Source: Lactobacillus helsingborgensis (GTDB taxonomy: Bacteria > Bacillota > Bacilli > Lactobacillales > Lactobacillaceae). Taken from it: a stretch of 54,298 bases of DNA. The notes under the pieces are model-generated. The model did no database searches. It was not told where the DNA came from and saw only the letters and a program-made list of their open reading frames with translations. The stretch lies in contig NZ_KQ034055.1 in assembly GCF_000970855.1 (NCBI RefSeq), positions 49,633 through 103,930 of the forward strand. The letters run 5' to 3'. Each line of letters opens with the position of its first letter. The first letter of the stretch is position 1. The position numbers and the translations under genes were made by a program. Below, piece by piece: positions 1 through 9,012 of the stretch.

Positions 1-442
1 ACCAGTGATATGATAAAAGCAGACCAATGCTGAAAAAAAGCAGAGCAAAATTATAAGCTAATAATCTAATCTGATAAAATAGATTTTTTTCTAATAAATT
101 TAAATCCGTAGTCATTCGATTCTGGATATTACTTGTCTCATTATTGCCAGCTTTCAAAAAATAATGGTCGGCAAGTTTCTGACGTATTTGGTGAAAATAT
201 TTCAGAACAGCATACTTCCAAAAATATTTGCTAAACTGTAAAAAACCATATCCAGCCAGAATCCATAAAAATTGGATACCAGCCAAAATACCAAAGTTAA
301 TCAAATTTTTTTCTTTAATAGCATCAAATAGCAAAGATTGGACTTGATTAGCATTAGTAAACAAGCCTGCACTTGCAATAGCTAAAAGTAGAGACATCCA
401 AAAATATATTGGATGTAGTTTGCATATATCTTTAACTTTCAT
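1..442 (-). CDS. ABC exporter half-transporter, N-terminal part (cut by window edge)
   Basis: The gene starts with ATG at 442 and stays open to position 1, giving 147 residues. They begin MKVKDICKLHPIYFW and contain hydrophobic stretches near residues 14-30, 50-70 and 135-147, as expected for the membrane domain of an ABC exporter. The ATPase domain would lie beyond the window. Its start overlaps the end of the preceding ABC exporter gene by 11 bases, so the two are probably translationally coupled and form a heterodimer. It is the last visible gene of the lanthipeptide operon and could export the product or confer immunity. The role is inferred from context; the ABC exporter fold is supported only by the partner gene and the hydrophobic pattern. 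Confidence 0.7.
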   Translation of the reverse strand, partial: MKVKDICKLHPIYFWMSLLLAIASAGLFTNANQVQSLLFDAIKEKNLINFGILAGIQFLWILAGYGFLQFSKYFWKYAVLKYFHQIRQKLADHYFLKAGNNETSNIQNRMTTDLNLLEKNLFYQIRLLAYNFALLFFSIGLLLSYHW

Positions 443-2012
443 TGTTAATTCCTTTTCCCAAATAAATTTTTTTATTAAATTGGCTTTTCTCCTTTTCAGT
501 TAAATTATGGCTTATCATAATCAAAGTTTTATTACTTGCCAGCAACTCAGATAAAATTTTATTACTTGATATTTTATCTATAGCACTGATTGGTTCGTCT
601 AGTAACATAATAGATTTGTTATGAGCTAAGGCTCTTGCTAATACTACTTTTTGTTGCTGTCCTCCTGAAAGGATAGATTTCGAAACTTTAATATTTTTAA
701 ACAGAAATTCATTTGGCAGTGCCACTAAATTCGCAGCTTCTTGTACTACTTTTAAAGGCATTTTTTTAAACATAGTGATATTTTCTATAACACTACCTGG
801 AAATAAGACTAGATCTTGAGGAAGATATGCAAATTCAGCAAAATCGGGTTTAACTTTTTCACCTTTAGTATTAAAGAAAGATACAGTACCTGTTAATGGT
901 TTTTTAAGCCCCATTATTAGTTCTATGAGCGTTGTCTTTCCTGAACCACTCTCGCCATAAAGAAGTATTTTTTCACCTCTTGTAATTGTTAAATCAGGAT
1001 AATGCAGTATACTTTCTCCATTATACGAATAGGATAAATTATACAATTTGATTTTTTCTATGCTTTGCATTTTGGCATTTGAAGATTGCGAAGATGGTAA
1101 TGATACTTGTTTTTTCAAAGTTTGGTCTCTAATGCTTTTCGTGGACTTAATATAATTAATATCTTCAACAATATCTAATAAAGTCGAAAAAATACCATCT
1201 GCGAATACACTAGCCGTGACAATTACACCGAAGCCAACACGATTACCGAAATATAAGAGACCAGCTATTACTGTAATACCAACACGCCCTATAGCATCAG
1301 CAATGCTTTGGATAAACTCGGCCCAGGTCAAAACTTTTTTCCGAGCAATTTGACTATTTTCAAGTTTCTGACTTCCCTTCCCCAGAGCCAACTTAAAAGC
1401 TCGACCAATTTTATATTGTCTTGCCACTTCTAAACCTGACGTCCATTCCTTTATTAAATTTAAAAATATATTATTGTTATCAGAAACATTTTTAGTTTGA
1501 GTAACTGTATATTTTTGACAGATTTTCGGTATCAATAAAGAAATCAAAGCCATTACTATTGTGAAAAATACAAGAACCCAATCAAATTTTAACAGTGTAT
1601 TAATAGCTAAAAACTGGTATATAATGCTAGCTATTAAGTCAAAAATTCTAACAAAATAATCGTCATTTAATATATTGAGATCATTACCTAAAGAATTCTG
1701 CATTGAGCTGACCGATTTATTTTGATTTTGTAAAAAAACGTGAGATTCTTTGTTGCGCACGTCATGGAAATACTCCTGAGTTTGCTTTTTCCATTGATAA
1801 CTAGATAAGTTATACATAAAATCATTAATTGTGAATAGTAATAATTGAATTATTGTAATTATAATAAAGGCATTAATACGGCCTTTAATAATGAAATTCA
1901 TCTGTATATCTGTAACGTAAGTAGCTACAGTATTCAAAATTTGTGATATCGTAAGAACAATAATAATAATAATAAATCTTACTCGACTAATATTAACAAA
2001 CTGTTTAAACAT
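432..2012 (-). CDS. ABC exporter half-transporter (membrane domain + ATPase), lanthipeptide operon
   Basis: This 526-aa protein has about five or six membrane segments in residues 12-290 and an ATPase domain from about 325. Walker A is GESGSGKTT, the signature is LSGGQQQKV, Walker B is MLLDEP and the H-loop is ISHN, so it looks catalytically complete. No C39 peptidase domain precedes the membrane domain, so it does not cleave the leader like a bifunctional LanT. The start has a good GGAGAAAT ribosome site. It lies 61 bases after the ABC-F gene and overlaps the next ABC gene. Likely job: export of the modified peptide or self-protection, as a heterodimer with the gene at 1-442. Substrate is inferred. 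Confidence 0.88.
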   Translation of the reverse strand: MFKQFVNISRVRFIIIIIVLTISQILNTVATYVTDIQMNFIIKGRINAFIIITIIQLLLFTINDFMYNLSSYQWKKQTQEYFHDVRNKESHVFLQNQNKSVSSMQNSLGNDLNILNDDYFVRIFDLIASIIYQFLAINTLLKFDWVLVFFTIVMALISLLIPKICQKYTVTQTKNVSDNNNIFLNLIKEWTSGLEVARQYKIGRAFKLALGKGSQKLENSQIARKKVLTWAEFIQSIADAIGRVGITVIAGLLYFGNRVGFGVIVTASVFADGIFSTLLDIVEDINYIKSTKSIRDQTLKKQVSLPSSQSSNAKMQSIEKIKLYNLSYSYNGESILHYPDLTITRGEKILLYGESGSGKTTLIELIMGLKKPLTGTVSFFNTKGEKVKPDFAEFAYLPQDLVLFPGSVIENITMFKKMPLKVVQEAANLVALPNEFLFKNIKVSKSILSGGQQQKVVLARALAHNKSIMLLDEPISAIDKISSNKILSELLASNKTLIMISHNLTEKEKSQFNKKIYLGKGINNES

Positions 2013-2073
2013 ATTTCTCCATTGAATTTCTTCAGATTAATAATAAATCTTAGCTTTAACAATAAAACACAAA

Positions 2074-3624
2074 CTAATCGTGATTTAGTGTTTTCTCTAA
2101 TTCCGATATTCGTTTAGACACTTTTTGCACTTGAGATATAGGAATCGAAGTATCAGCAATTAATTCATCCAGTTTATGTTTTAATAGATCCAATTCATTA
2201 TTTGAACTTTTACTTGTCGTATTAGACAATAACAGTCTTTTTTTATTTATACTCCACTTTTGAAAATTTAATTCATTAATTATTTTTTTGTCATGAGTAA
2301 CAATAATTATGGAAAAAGGATAATTTTTAAGAAATTCTATTAATGCGTTTACAGAAGTTATGTCTAAAAAATTATCAGGCTCATCAAGTACAAGAATATT
2401 ATGCTCTCCTAGCAAAATTCTTGCTAGTTTATAACAAACCAATTGCCCGCCACTTAAAGTTGATATTGAATTATTTAAGCAACTACCTAAATGTAAATCC
2501 CCTAAAAGTTGTCTAGTAGTAGTAGTGTTAAAAACACTTAACTTTTTAATTTCTTCTCCTACTTTTTTTGTGTTTGTTATCTCTTTCGAAATATCCTGTG
2601 AGAAAAAGCCTATTTTAGTCTTTGGATTAATCCATCCGTTTAGATTTTTATCTACTAATTTAGATAAAAATACAGATTTCCCACAACCATTTTTTCCAGT
2701 CAAAATAATCTTATTGGTATTTTTTATTTTTATAGTTTCTGCTATTTCAAATAACATTTTATTAGATTTGCAAATATTTTGAGCATTGATTCTTATTAAA
2801 CTATCTTTTGCTTTCATTTCCAAATTGGAAACTCTAAAATTGTTTAATGTTATTGGATGTCGGGTAAGAGGCTTTTTTAGTTGATTTGACTCTTTATCTA
2901 TCCTTTTATTTAAAACTTTGCTAGAGTGTGATAATTTCTTTTCGATTTTATTTGAGTCTTTTATTTTCCAATCAGACCAAGAAATTCCCTGTTTCTTTTT
3001 AATAGCATTATGTCCTTTATTTTCCAATTGTTTTTGTACACGTCTTAATTTGTTAATTTTCTTTTTCTTTAGTTGATAATCTTTTCTTGTTCGTTGCAAA
3101 TCAGCCGTTTTTTTTCTTTCATAATCGGTATATGTTCCTTTAAATTCAATAACTCTTTTATTCTCTATGTACCAAACGGTATTTATTACTTTGCTAAGGA
3201 ATGCTTGATCATGACTTACTACTAACAGTGGATGATTGAAACTATTCAACGTATTTACCAGCCAGTTTTGCTGATCAAAGTCCAAATTTGAAGTAGGTTC
3301 ATCAAGTAATAAAATAGCTTTTTTACTTTGATTTGCTCTTTTTATTGCAGATAAAATAGCTTCTTTTTCTTTTTCTCCACCACTTTGGTGATCATGGCTC
3401 ATAACTTGGGTTACCATAAAAGTTTTACAGTTGTTAATTATATTAGCATTTATTTCCATATTGACAGGTTTATTATTAATTATTTTTAGTAATGTAGTCT
3501 TACCAGAACCATTAATACCTATTAGTCCAATTTTTTGTTGCTGATTAATTGTCAGATTTGAAGCGTCGATAACTAAAGTGCCTTTGTTATTTACCTGTAA
3601 ACTAGCAATTTTTAGATATTCCAC
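2074..3624 (-). CDS. ABC-F ATPase of the ribosome-protection (antibiotic resistance) type
   Basis: Two ATPase domains sit in one chain without membrane segments. The first has Walker A GINGSGKTT, a shortened signature SGGEKEK and Walker B LLLDEPTSNLD. The second has GKNGCGKS, LSGGQ and LVLDEPDNFLD. A long lysine-rich linker (about residues 160-265) joins them. This compact layout of about 516 aa is that of the Vga/Msr class of ABC-F proteins, which bind the ribosomal E site and dislodge antibiotics. A GTG at 3624, 8 bases after GAGGA, fits better as start than the GTG at 3639. It lies directly after lanC. An ABC-F in a lanthipeptide operon is unusual, since lanthipeptide immunity normally uses LanI or LanFEG. 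It may be self-immunity or a separate resistance cargo. Confidence 0.85.
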   Translation of the reverse strand: MEYLKIASLQVNNKGTLVIDASNLTINQQQKIGLIGINGSGKTTLLKIINNKPVNMEINANIINNCKTFMVTQVMSHDHQSGGEKEKEAILSAIKRANQSKKAILLLDEPTSNLDFDQQNWLVNTLNSFNHPLLVVSHDQAFLSKVINTVWYIENKRVIEFKGTYTDYERKKTADLQRTRKDYQLKKKKINKLRRVQKQLENKGHNAIKKKQGISWSDWKIKDSNKIEKKLSHSSKVLNKRIDKESNQLKKPLTRHPITLNNFRVSNLEMKAKDSLIRINAQNICKSNKMLFEIAETIKIKNTNKIILTGKNGCGKSVFLSKLVDKNLNGWINPKTKIGFFSQDISKEITNTKKVGEEIKKLSVFNTTTTRQLLGDLHLGSCLNNSISTLSGGQLVCYKLARILLGEHNILVLDEPDNFLDITSVNALIEFLKNYPFSIIIVTHDKKIINELNFQKWSINKKRLLLSNTTSKSSNNELDLLKHKLDELIADTSIPISQVQKVSKRISELEKTLNHD

Positions 3625-3643
3625 AATATAATTCCTCACTTTT

Positions 3644-4921
3644 TTAATATAAAGAAAGAATTTTAAGCCAGTTAAATTCTATATCACTTGATACTGCCAT
3701 TAAAGTCATAATTACACCAGTTGATCCCGTTAAAAAACTTATATCATTTTGATAAGTTTTACGACTATTAGGTTTGAAAGGTGTTAAATAGTCATAATTA
3801 TGGTACATATACTTATAGTCACTCTCAGCATTTTTTAATAAAAGATCAACGTAAAAATCTTGTTTTTCTTTTAGTTCATTGCTTTTAAGCTTTTTGTTTA
3901 TATTCTGAATGCATAAAATTAGACCTGATAATCCGTGACATATGGTCATAGAATCTATATACAAATCAGAAACAGATTTCTTGCATAGAGTAAAAATACT
4001 CTTCATGGCTATTTTTTTTAAATCAGTATCACCTGTCACAATTGATGCATTATATAAAACATTAGCTATTCCTGGTGTTCCATAACACCAACTTGCTCTT
4101 GGAAATTCACAAGTTCTCTTAATTTTTGCAGCTTTTCTGGTTGGCCACCATATATTTGAATTATTTTTGATAATATTTTCTTTGTAGAGATTAATCAATT
4201 TATTTACAATCGATGTTTCATTTGAAAAATTTAGCCCATTTAATTGTAATAAATCTAATACAGACAACGGCCCAGCCATACCATGAGATAAGCTAAAATT
4301 TGTCGCACCGTAGGGAAATTCTTTAGCCAAATATGGAAGTATCATATTCGATGGTGGTATAACCCAAGAACTAATACTAAGCATAGATATAAAATCCATT
4401 GTTATGCTTTTGAAAAGTTTAAAGTCTTTATTATAAATTCCACTATTAAACAGAAAGGATATTATAGCGGCATATCCATCTATTAAATCGTAATTTGATT
4501 CACACAAGCCAAATTTATCTATCGTATCACTTAATTCTTTTTTATAGTTCTTTAATATTTTGAAATATATACTATCGAATTGGTTTTCTATCGAAATACC
4601 CCACTTCTCATCTTCCAATCTTGAAAAATGAAATGCATACCCTATTCCACATAGACCATTAAATGTATTCATTGACAAAGTTGCATGTTTCATTAAAAAT
4701 ATGAGCTTTTTAAGATAATATTTTTTTGTAGCAGCAAAGCTTTGTTTACTATATTTCTCATAACTGGCTAAAAATAGTAAAACACTAATGTAAAATTCTA
4801 TTTTTTTGTTTTCATCTGCATATATTTTAGTATCGTTCAAAAAGAATTCTACAAAGTCTTTGCAATCCAAAACTAAATTAGCATAATTTTTAACTATATG
4901 ATTAATTTTACTATTTGCCAT
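3644..4921 (-). CDS. lanC: LanC lanthionine synthetase (cyclase)
   Basis: This 425-aa protein matches LanC cyclases, which add Cys thiols onto dehydrated Ser/Thr to form (methyl)lanthionine rings. Family signatures occur in order: GLCGIG, SHGMAG with its catalytic-type His, WCYGTPG carrying the first zinc Cys, and CHGLSG carrying the second zinc Cys and the His ligand. All three zinc ligands are present, so the enzyme should be active. Its ATG comes two bases after the LanB stop, so translation is coupled. The ABC-F gene follows within 20 bases. It should act with LanB on the precursor at 7988-8116, usually as a membrane-associated complex with the transporter. The family call is firm; the ring pattern cannot be read from sequence. 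Confidence 0.93.
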   Translation of the reverse strand: MANSKINHIVKNYANLVLDCKDFVEFFLNDTKIYADENKKIEFYISVLLFLASYEKYSKQSFAATKKYYLKKLIFLMKHATLSMNTFNGLCGIGYAFHFSRLEDEKWGISIENQFDSIYFKILKNYKKELSDTIDKFGLCESNYDLIDGYAAIISFLFNSGIYNKDFKLFKSITMDFISMLSISSWVIPPSNMILPYLAKEFPYGATNFSLSHGMAGPLSVLDLLQLNGLNFSNETSIVNKLINLYKENIIKNNSNIWWPTRKAAKIKRTCEFPRASWCYGTPGIANVLYNASIVTGDTDLKKIAMKSIFTLCKKSVSDLYIDSMTICHGLSGLILCIQNINKKLKSNELKEKQDFYVDLLLKNAESDYKYMYHNYDYLTPFKPNSRKTYQNDISFLTGSTGVIMTLMAVSSDIEFNWLKILSLY

Positions 4922-4923
4922 TT

Positions 4924-7908
4924 TTAATTACCCAGATAATACTGTGCTTCTTTAGCGAATTGTGTCCACAAGCACATGATTCGTTGCTCAGATTTTCCAT
5001 GTTCTATGCCAAGTCTATTGCAATGCATATGAAATAGGCTAAATAATAATTGTTGATTATATTTATTAAGAACTTTATCGTCTGTTTGAAGTAAAGCTTT
5101 ATAAAAAGAAACTTTATTGGAATTAAGTGACTTTTCTTTTACAAAATTTATAAAAGATTGTTTATGCATTTGTACATATGACTGGCTATTTTTAAAAACT
5201 TCCTTATGTAAGTGTGTGTTATAAAACATTTTTTCTAATGTCGCAGAAAGGATCGTTTGCGGAACTCCTAATTGAAGCGAAAAGTTTTCTAAAGACTCAA
5301 CTATATTTAAATCTGTGTATTCGTTTTTGGGCAGAGAATAGAACTCAATAGCTGCCAAGCTGTCTTTATAAAAAATATTTTCAATTTTATTGATAGAATA
5401 TAATCCACCATATCTTTCTAATTCTCTATCATAACTATCAAATACTATATTAGAAATCATATGTTCCTCTAGTAAATAGTGTGCCCATGAATTAATTGCA
5501 TTAATTAAGTATATTAATTTATCCTTATCTACTAACTTGAACCTTACTCGTATATGAAAGTCGTCATCTGTATATAATAAATAGTGAAAACTACTTATGG
5601 TCCTATTTGCCTTTAGCTGCTTATATAAGCTAAACAAATCATTTTTTATTATTTTTGATGCAGCACTTTTTAAGCAATATAATTTCATATACACCCATTC
5701 ATCACCTAAAATATATTTTCTGTTTCTTGCATTAGGTGATACTATCTGTTCACTAGAAATGTTTAAACTTGTTTGTTTCCGACTTCTAGTGTTAGCAAAA
5801 AAAGATAAAACGTATTCATTTAAATCAGAGCTTTTATTAGCTAAGCATTCATAAATCGAAATATTATTCCTAGCTTTTTTCAACTCTTTTACCAGCATTT
5901 GCTTGTGATCATTTAATTTTAAATTTAATAATATTCTATTATCTCCTTTTTCTAAATAAACCATATTGGGGACTTCCCATTTTGCCATAAAAACTTCTAG
6001 CTCTTTAAGCAAAGCTTGTGCTGTCTGATTTAAATCTATTGTGTTTGCGTTTAAGTTCCACCGTCTAGGAGTTAGCAATACGTTTTTATAAAAAAAGCCA
6101 GGTATAAATGGAAAATTTTCATAAGATTCAAGTAACCGAATTATGTAGAATGGATTTTTTTCTTTCTCATGCGATGCTTCTATTAAAAAACTGGAAATAT
6201 ATGATAAAATTTCACCGTTTCTATAATTAACCATAGATGTAGAAGAAAATCTTACCTTTTGCGCACGTTTTTTTAGTTTAAAATAAAAAAAGTAGTGATC
6301 ATTTACACTTTCAAGTCCAACTAATATATTTTTCAGATTTACAATATTTGTATCTTTATAACTATCTATTAGAGTTCCAACACTGACAGCTCTACTTCGC
6401 ATATTGTAGTTTGCCAATATATTTAAATTTCTTTTATTCTTAGGATTATCCAAAATTTCAATTTCATTTGGTTCCATCAAATAATTTTTTTCATTAAACA
6501 TGTAACTAAACCGGCCAAAACTTTTACCACTCATATCACTGCCAGAATTAGGAACAAAAAAAGCGTCTATTTTCGAATTATTTATTTGTTTACTTGTTAA
6601 TGTTTGAATAAATACTTCGAGGCTTGAAGGAAAATACATATCTTCTTTTGGTTCTTTATATTCTGGCAAACTACATTTCTCAATGTCGCAATAATTTCTA
6701 CCTTCCTTTATTGTATTTAATATATTTTCTTTAAGTTTTATACTAGTTTGTGTTTCATCATCTGATAAATTAGACAGAATTTTAGTTGAATATGGGAAGC
6801 CACATCCAATAGAAGGATTCAACAATTCAAGCAGATCAACTTCTGTATACAGCCCGTATTTCTTCAAAAATTTTATTTTATATTGTTCTAAATAGTAAGA
6901 CTTAATATAACTAGGTGTTATTTTCTCTAAGTAGTCAATTGTTTCCGTTAAGTTTTTTATTTTTTCTGTTAACTTTGGCGCATTTTCATTGCTTTTTAAA
7001 TCAACCTGTAAATAATTATCTGTTTTGGCTATACTTTCCATTATACTTATTATTTTATTGTACTCATCAATACCCTCTCCAATCTTCATAAGAGAATATT
7101 TATTGATTTCATTTTTCAAAAAAACTAGTTTATTCTTCAAATCTGCTTCAATATCTAAAAAAGACAGTTTCTTAATCAAACTACTAAATGGATTATTATT
7201 CAAAGTGTCAATGGATAGATTTGTCAACAAAAATTCGTTAGATATCAATTTACTAATATATATTATTACTTTTTGACTGTCTGAGATCTTATAGAAATCA
7301 CATAAATCATCTACTAAACTTTTTACTAAAACAGTATCTTGGGAAGCTTCGTAAATATACTTAACAATAGGTGTTTCTTTTATTCGTTTCAATAAATCGT
7401 TTTTGGATGAATTGGCAACATATAGCAATTTATAAAATGAACCATCTTTAACTGCTAATTCGTTCCATTTCACATATAGCTTTGTTATATTTTCTGGATT
7501 AGACTGGATTTTCTTAATTACTCTACTTAGCCATTCTAAATCAGGTCTAACATATTTATATTTTTTACAGTCATTCCGTTTAGAACTATCGTTTATCTTA
7601 TTTAGTGATATGCTGGCATTTAGCCCATAGGGTGTTGCACGGGCACACAATCTATTAAAATAGTTAAAAATTGACTTTGTTATGTGTCGATATTTTTTAC
7701 TTCCCGATTTCAAAAATTTAATTTTTGACGCTTCATTAAAAAGTTTTCTATTGTTTACTAATAAAATTTCCATAAATTGCTTATTTTTCAACAAATCCAT
7801 TAATTGAAAATTATGCTGGGCTTGGTCAGTAAAAAAGTCTTTATATTCTTCCATGCCATAAAAAGGCGCTCTAATTGTATAATATTCTTCTAAAATATAT
7901 TTGCTCAA
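4924..7908 (-). CDS. lanB: LanB class I lanthipeptide dehydratase, full length
   Basis: About 994-999 aa. The N-terminal glutamylation domain carries the hallmark CARATPYG (near residues 93-100; family pattern R-x-TPFG). The C-terminal elimination domain starts near residue 735 with WVYMKLYC and contains TDDDFHIRVRFKL, matching the SpaB_C pattern. Both halves are present, so Ser/Thr glutamylation with Glu-tRNA and elimination should both be possible. The ATG at 7923 has no ribosome site and abuts the preceding hairpin. TTG at 7908, preceded by GAGGAAA at good distance, is the likelier start. LanC follows immediately. Residues between the two domains are divergent. No LanP protease or LanRK regulator is visible. 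Confidence 0.93.
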   Translation of the reverse strand: MSKYILEEYYTIRAPFYGMEEYKDFFTDQAQHNFQLMDLLKNKQFMEILLVNNRKLFNEASKIKFLKSGSKKYRHITKSIFNYFNRLCARATPYGLNASISLNKINDSSKRNDCKKYKYVRPDLEWLSRVIKKIQSNPENITKLYVKWNELAVKDGSFYKLLYVANSSKNDLLKRIKETPIVKYIYEASQDTVLVKSLVDDLCDFYKISDSQKVIIYISKLISNEFLLTNLSIDTLNNNPFSSLIKKLSFLDIEADLKNKLVFLKNEINKYSLMKIGEGIDEYNKIISIMESIAKTDNYLQVDLKSNENAPKLTEKIKNLTETIDYLEKITPSYIKSYYLEQYKIKFLKKYGLYTEVDLLELLNPSIGCGFPYSTKILSNLSDDETQTSIKLKENILNTIKEGRNYCDIEKCSLPEYKEPKEDMYFPSSLEVFIQTLTSKQINNSKIDAFFVPNSGSDMSGKSFGRFSYMFNEKNYLMEPNEIEILDNPKNKRNLNILANYNMRSRAVSVGTLIDSYKDTNIVNLKNILVGLESVNDHYFFYFKLKKRAQKVRFSSTSMVNYRNGEILSYISSFLIEASHEKEKNPFYIIRLLESYENFPFIPGFFYKNVLLTPRRWNLNANTIDLNQTAQALLKELEVFMAKWEVPNMVYLEKGDNRILLNLKLNDHKQMLVKELKKARNNISIYECLANKSSDLNEYVLSFFANTRSRKQTSLNISSEQIVSPNARNRKYILGDEWVYMKLYCLKSAASKIIKNDLFSLYKQLKANRTISSFHYLLYTDDDFHIRVRFKLVDKDKLIYLINAINSWAHYLLEEHMISNIVFDSYDRELERYGGLYSINKIENIFYKDSLAAIEFYSLPKNEYTDLNIVESLENFSLQLGVPQTILSATLEKMFYNTHLHKEVFKNSQSYVQMHKQSFINFVKEKSLNSNKVSFYKALLQTDDKVLNKYNQQLLFSLFHMHCNRLGIEHGKSEQRIMCLWTQFAKEAQYYLGN

Positions 7909-7930
7909 TATAATTTTCCTCATAAAATAA

Positions 7931-7963
7931 AAAGATCAATATGTTGTAAACATATTGATCTTT
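7931..7963 (-). terminator. Attenuator hairpin between lanthipeptide precursor and lanB
   Basis: Perfect 13-bp stem (7931-7943 with 7951-7963) with a 7-nt loop, followed on the minus strand by TTATTTT. It lies between the precursor stop and lanB. Such partial terminators keep precursor mRNA in excess over enzyme mRNA. The T-run is interrupted, so read-through is expected. Confidence 0.8.
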
Positions 7964-7987
7964 AACTTATTACATAAAACAATAAAT

Positions 7988-8116
7988 TTAACGCATGCAA
8001 CAACCAGAAGAAGTAACACCTGTGTTTCTACGAGGTCCAAATAAAGATGATGCGTCTTCCATCTCAATATCTTCAACATTCAAATTTAAATCTAAATCTA
8101 AATTTTCGTTAGTCAT
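7988..8116 (-). CDS. lanA: Class I lanthipeptide precursor (42 aa)
   Basis: A 42-residue peptide, too short for most ORF callers. It starts MTNENLDLDLNLNVED and ends RRNTGVTSSGCCMR. The acidic leader with LDLDLNL resembles the FNLD-type box that LanB enzymes recognise. The C-terminal half has Ser/Thr at 23, 24, 32, 35, 36 and 37 and two adjacent Cys at 39-40, so at most two (methyl)lanthionine rings can form. AGGAGA lies 7 bases before the ATG, and a good promoter stands upstream. It is followed by an attenuator hairpin and lanB-lanC. I do not recognise the core as nisin, subtilin, Pep5 or epidermin-like. The cleavage site is unknown; after Ala22 is one guess. Confidence 0.82.
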   Translation of the reverse strand: MTNENLDLDLNLNVEDIEMEDASSLFGPRRNTGVTSSGCCMR

Positions 8117-8148
8117 TTTTATCATCTCCTTTTTATTATTTTTAATTT

Positions 8149-8176
8149 ATTATACATTTGTTTTAAAATTAATCAA
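8149..8176 (-). promoter_or_regulatory. Promoter of the lanthipeptide operon
   Basis: Minus-strand -35 TTGATT (8171-8176), a 16-nt spacer and -10 TATAAT (8149-8154), 33 bases before the precursor ATG. This is close to the vegetative sigma-70 consensus. No inverted repeat that would mark a LanR operator was seen beside it. Confidence 0.7.
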
Positions 8177-8179
8177 ATT

Positions 8180-8530
8180 TTTTAATTTTCATTTCAAAAA
8201 TTTAGATTATTTTTTATAGAAAATCTAAAACCACATCAGCAATTATCCCAGTAGTAAACTCTAAAAGTTCTATCGAATCAGTATAAATGACCTTAAACGT
8301 GCACAATTAATTATATTTAATAAATCTACCTTTAAACGTCATAGAATAAATAGAGTTCATTCAGCAATAAAGGATTGCATTAAATTATTTTCCAAGAAAT
8401 TTAATATTTTCTCTGAAGTAGCTGAATTTTAGTTATTATTGAAAAATAGAAAAAGACAATTTATTTTCGATTCGGGGATGCACATAAATATCGCAGATTT
8501 CAATTTTATCTTGTTTACATAATTTAGCCA
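8180..8530. other. Non-coding stretch with possible gene remnants
   Basis: No intact gene. On the plus strand, 8300-8432 reads as a short peptide containing RINRVHSAIKD, faintly like the end of a transposase. On the minus strand, 8531 downward reads MAKLCKQDKIEI and then stops. Both could be decayed insertion-sequence fragments, but the evidence is weak. Confidence 0.2.
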
Positions 8531-8537
8531 TAAAAAT

Positions 8538-8566
8538 ACCTCCAAATTTAGAATAAATTTGGAGGT
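8538..8566 (-). terminator. Intrinsic terminator after the DUF7249-like gene
   Basis: Perfect 13-bp stem (8538-8550 with 8554-8566) and a 3-nt loop, followed on the minus strand by ATTTTTA. It should end the accessory operon that runs down to 8631. Confidence 0.8.
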
Positions 8567-8630
8567 CACATTAATATTACTTCTTAATGCTTTTCTAAAA
8601 ATGAAAAATCATTCTAGTTAATTTATTAAC

Positions 8631-8855
8631 TCACTTTAAAACAGCGTCAAGTTCTTTATAATCAAGCTTTGGATCATTTAACTTCACGCCGTCTGGCGTA
8701 TCAAAAATTCCAAACAACCTAAAAAATTCCACAACTTCTGCATAGGAACTAAATAGATGTTTAACTTGCTGAATTAACAGAGAATTATCTAAATAAATTG
8801 CTACATTCCATGTTTCATAATTATTAAAGCCGTTATATCCTTTACTTTTAAGCAT
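8631..8855 (-). CDS. Small DUF7249-like protein
   Basis: A 74-aa soluble protein. The segment YNGFNNYETWNVAIYLDN (residues 6-23) matches the NYETWNVALWLDN signature of a family found in phages and plasmids, which I know as DUF7249. The function of that family is not established. AAAGG lies at suitable distance before the ATG. It is the last gene of the minus-strand accessory block and is followed by a strong terminator. A role in plasmid or phage biology such as anti-restriction is conceivable, but nothing in the sequence shows it. Confidence 0.75.
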   Translation of the reverse strand: MLKSKGYNGFNNYETWNVAIYLDNSLLIQQVKHLFSSYAEVVEFFRLFGIFDTPDGVKLNDPKLDYKELDAVLK

Positions 8856-8875
8856 ATCTTACCTTTCTATTTAAA

Positions 8876-9012
8876 TTAGCAAAACACTCCAGTTTTTGAA
8901 TAAACATATTGGCCATTAGTTATATTGGCTTTATAAACGAAAGTATACTGACCAATAGTTCGAAAAATCCTAATATCTTTATCCGGTATTCCAATAGTTT
9001 TAATGTTCAAAT
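8876..9012 (-). pseudogene. Out-of-frame extension of the upstream secreted protein
   Basis: An open stretch of 45 codons with no ribosome site starts where the gene at 9007-9402 stops. The upstream gene ends through a run of seven A residues. A shift of -1 there joins the frames and adds about 45 residues, including GQYTFVYKANITNGQYVYS, which looks like another SH3/SLAP-type module. It is either a sequencing or mutational frameshift, or a slippage site. It could also be chance. Confidence 0.35.

Noticed and set aside
8300..8432. Plus-strand frame with RINRVHSAIKD, like a transposase end
   Set aside because: Too short and no supporting orfB or inverted repeats; kept only as a possible remnant.
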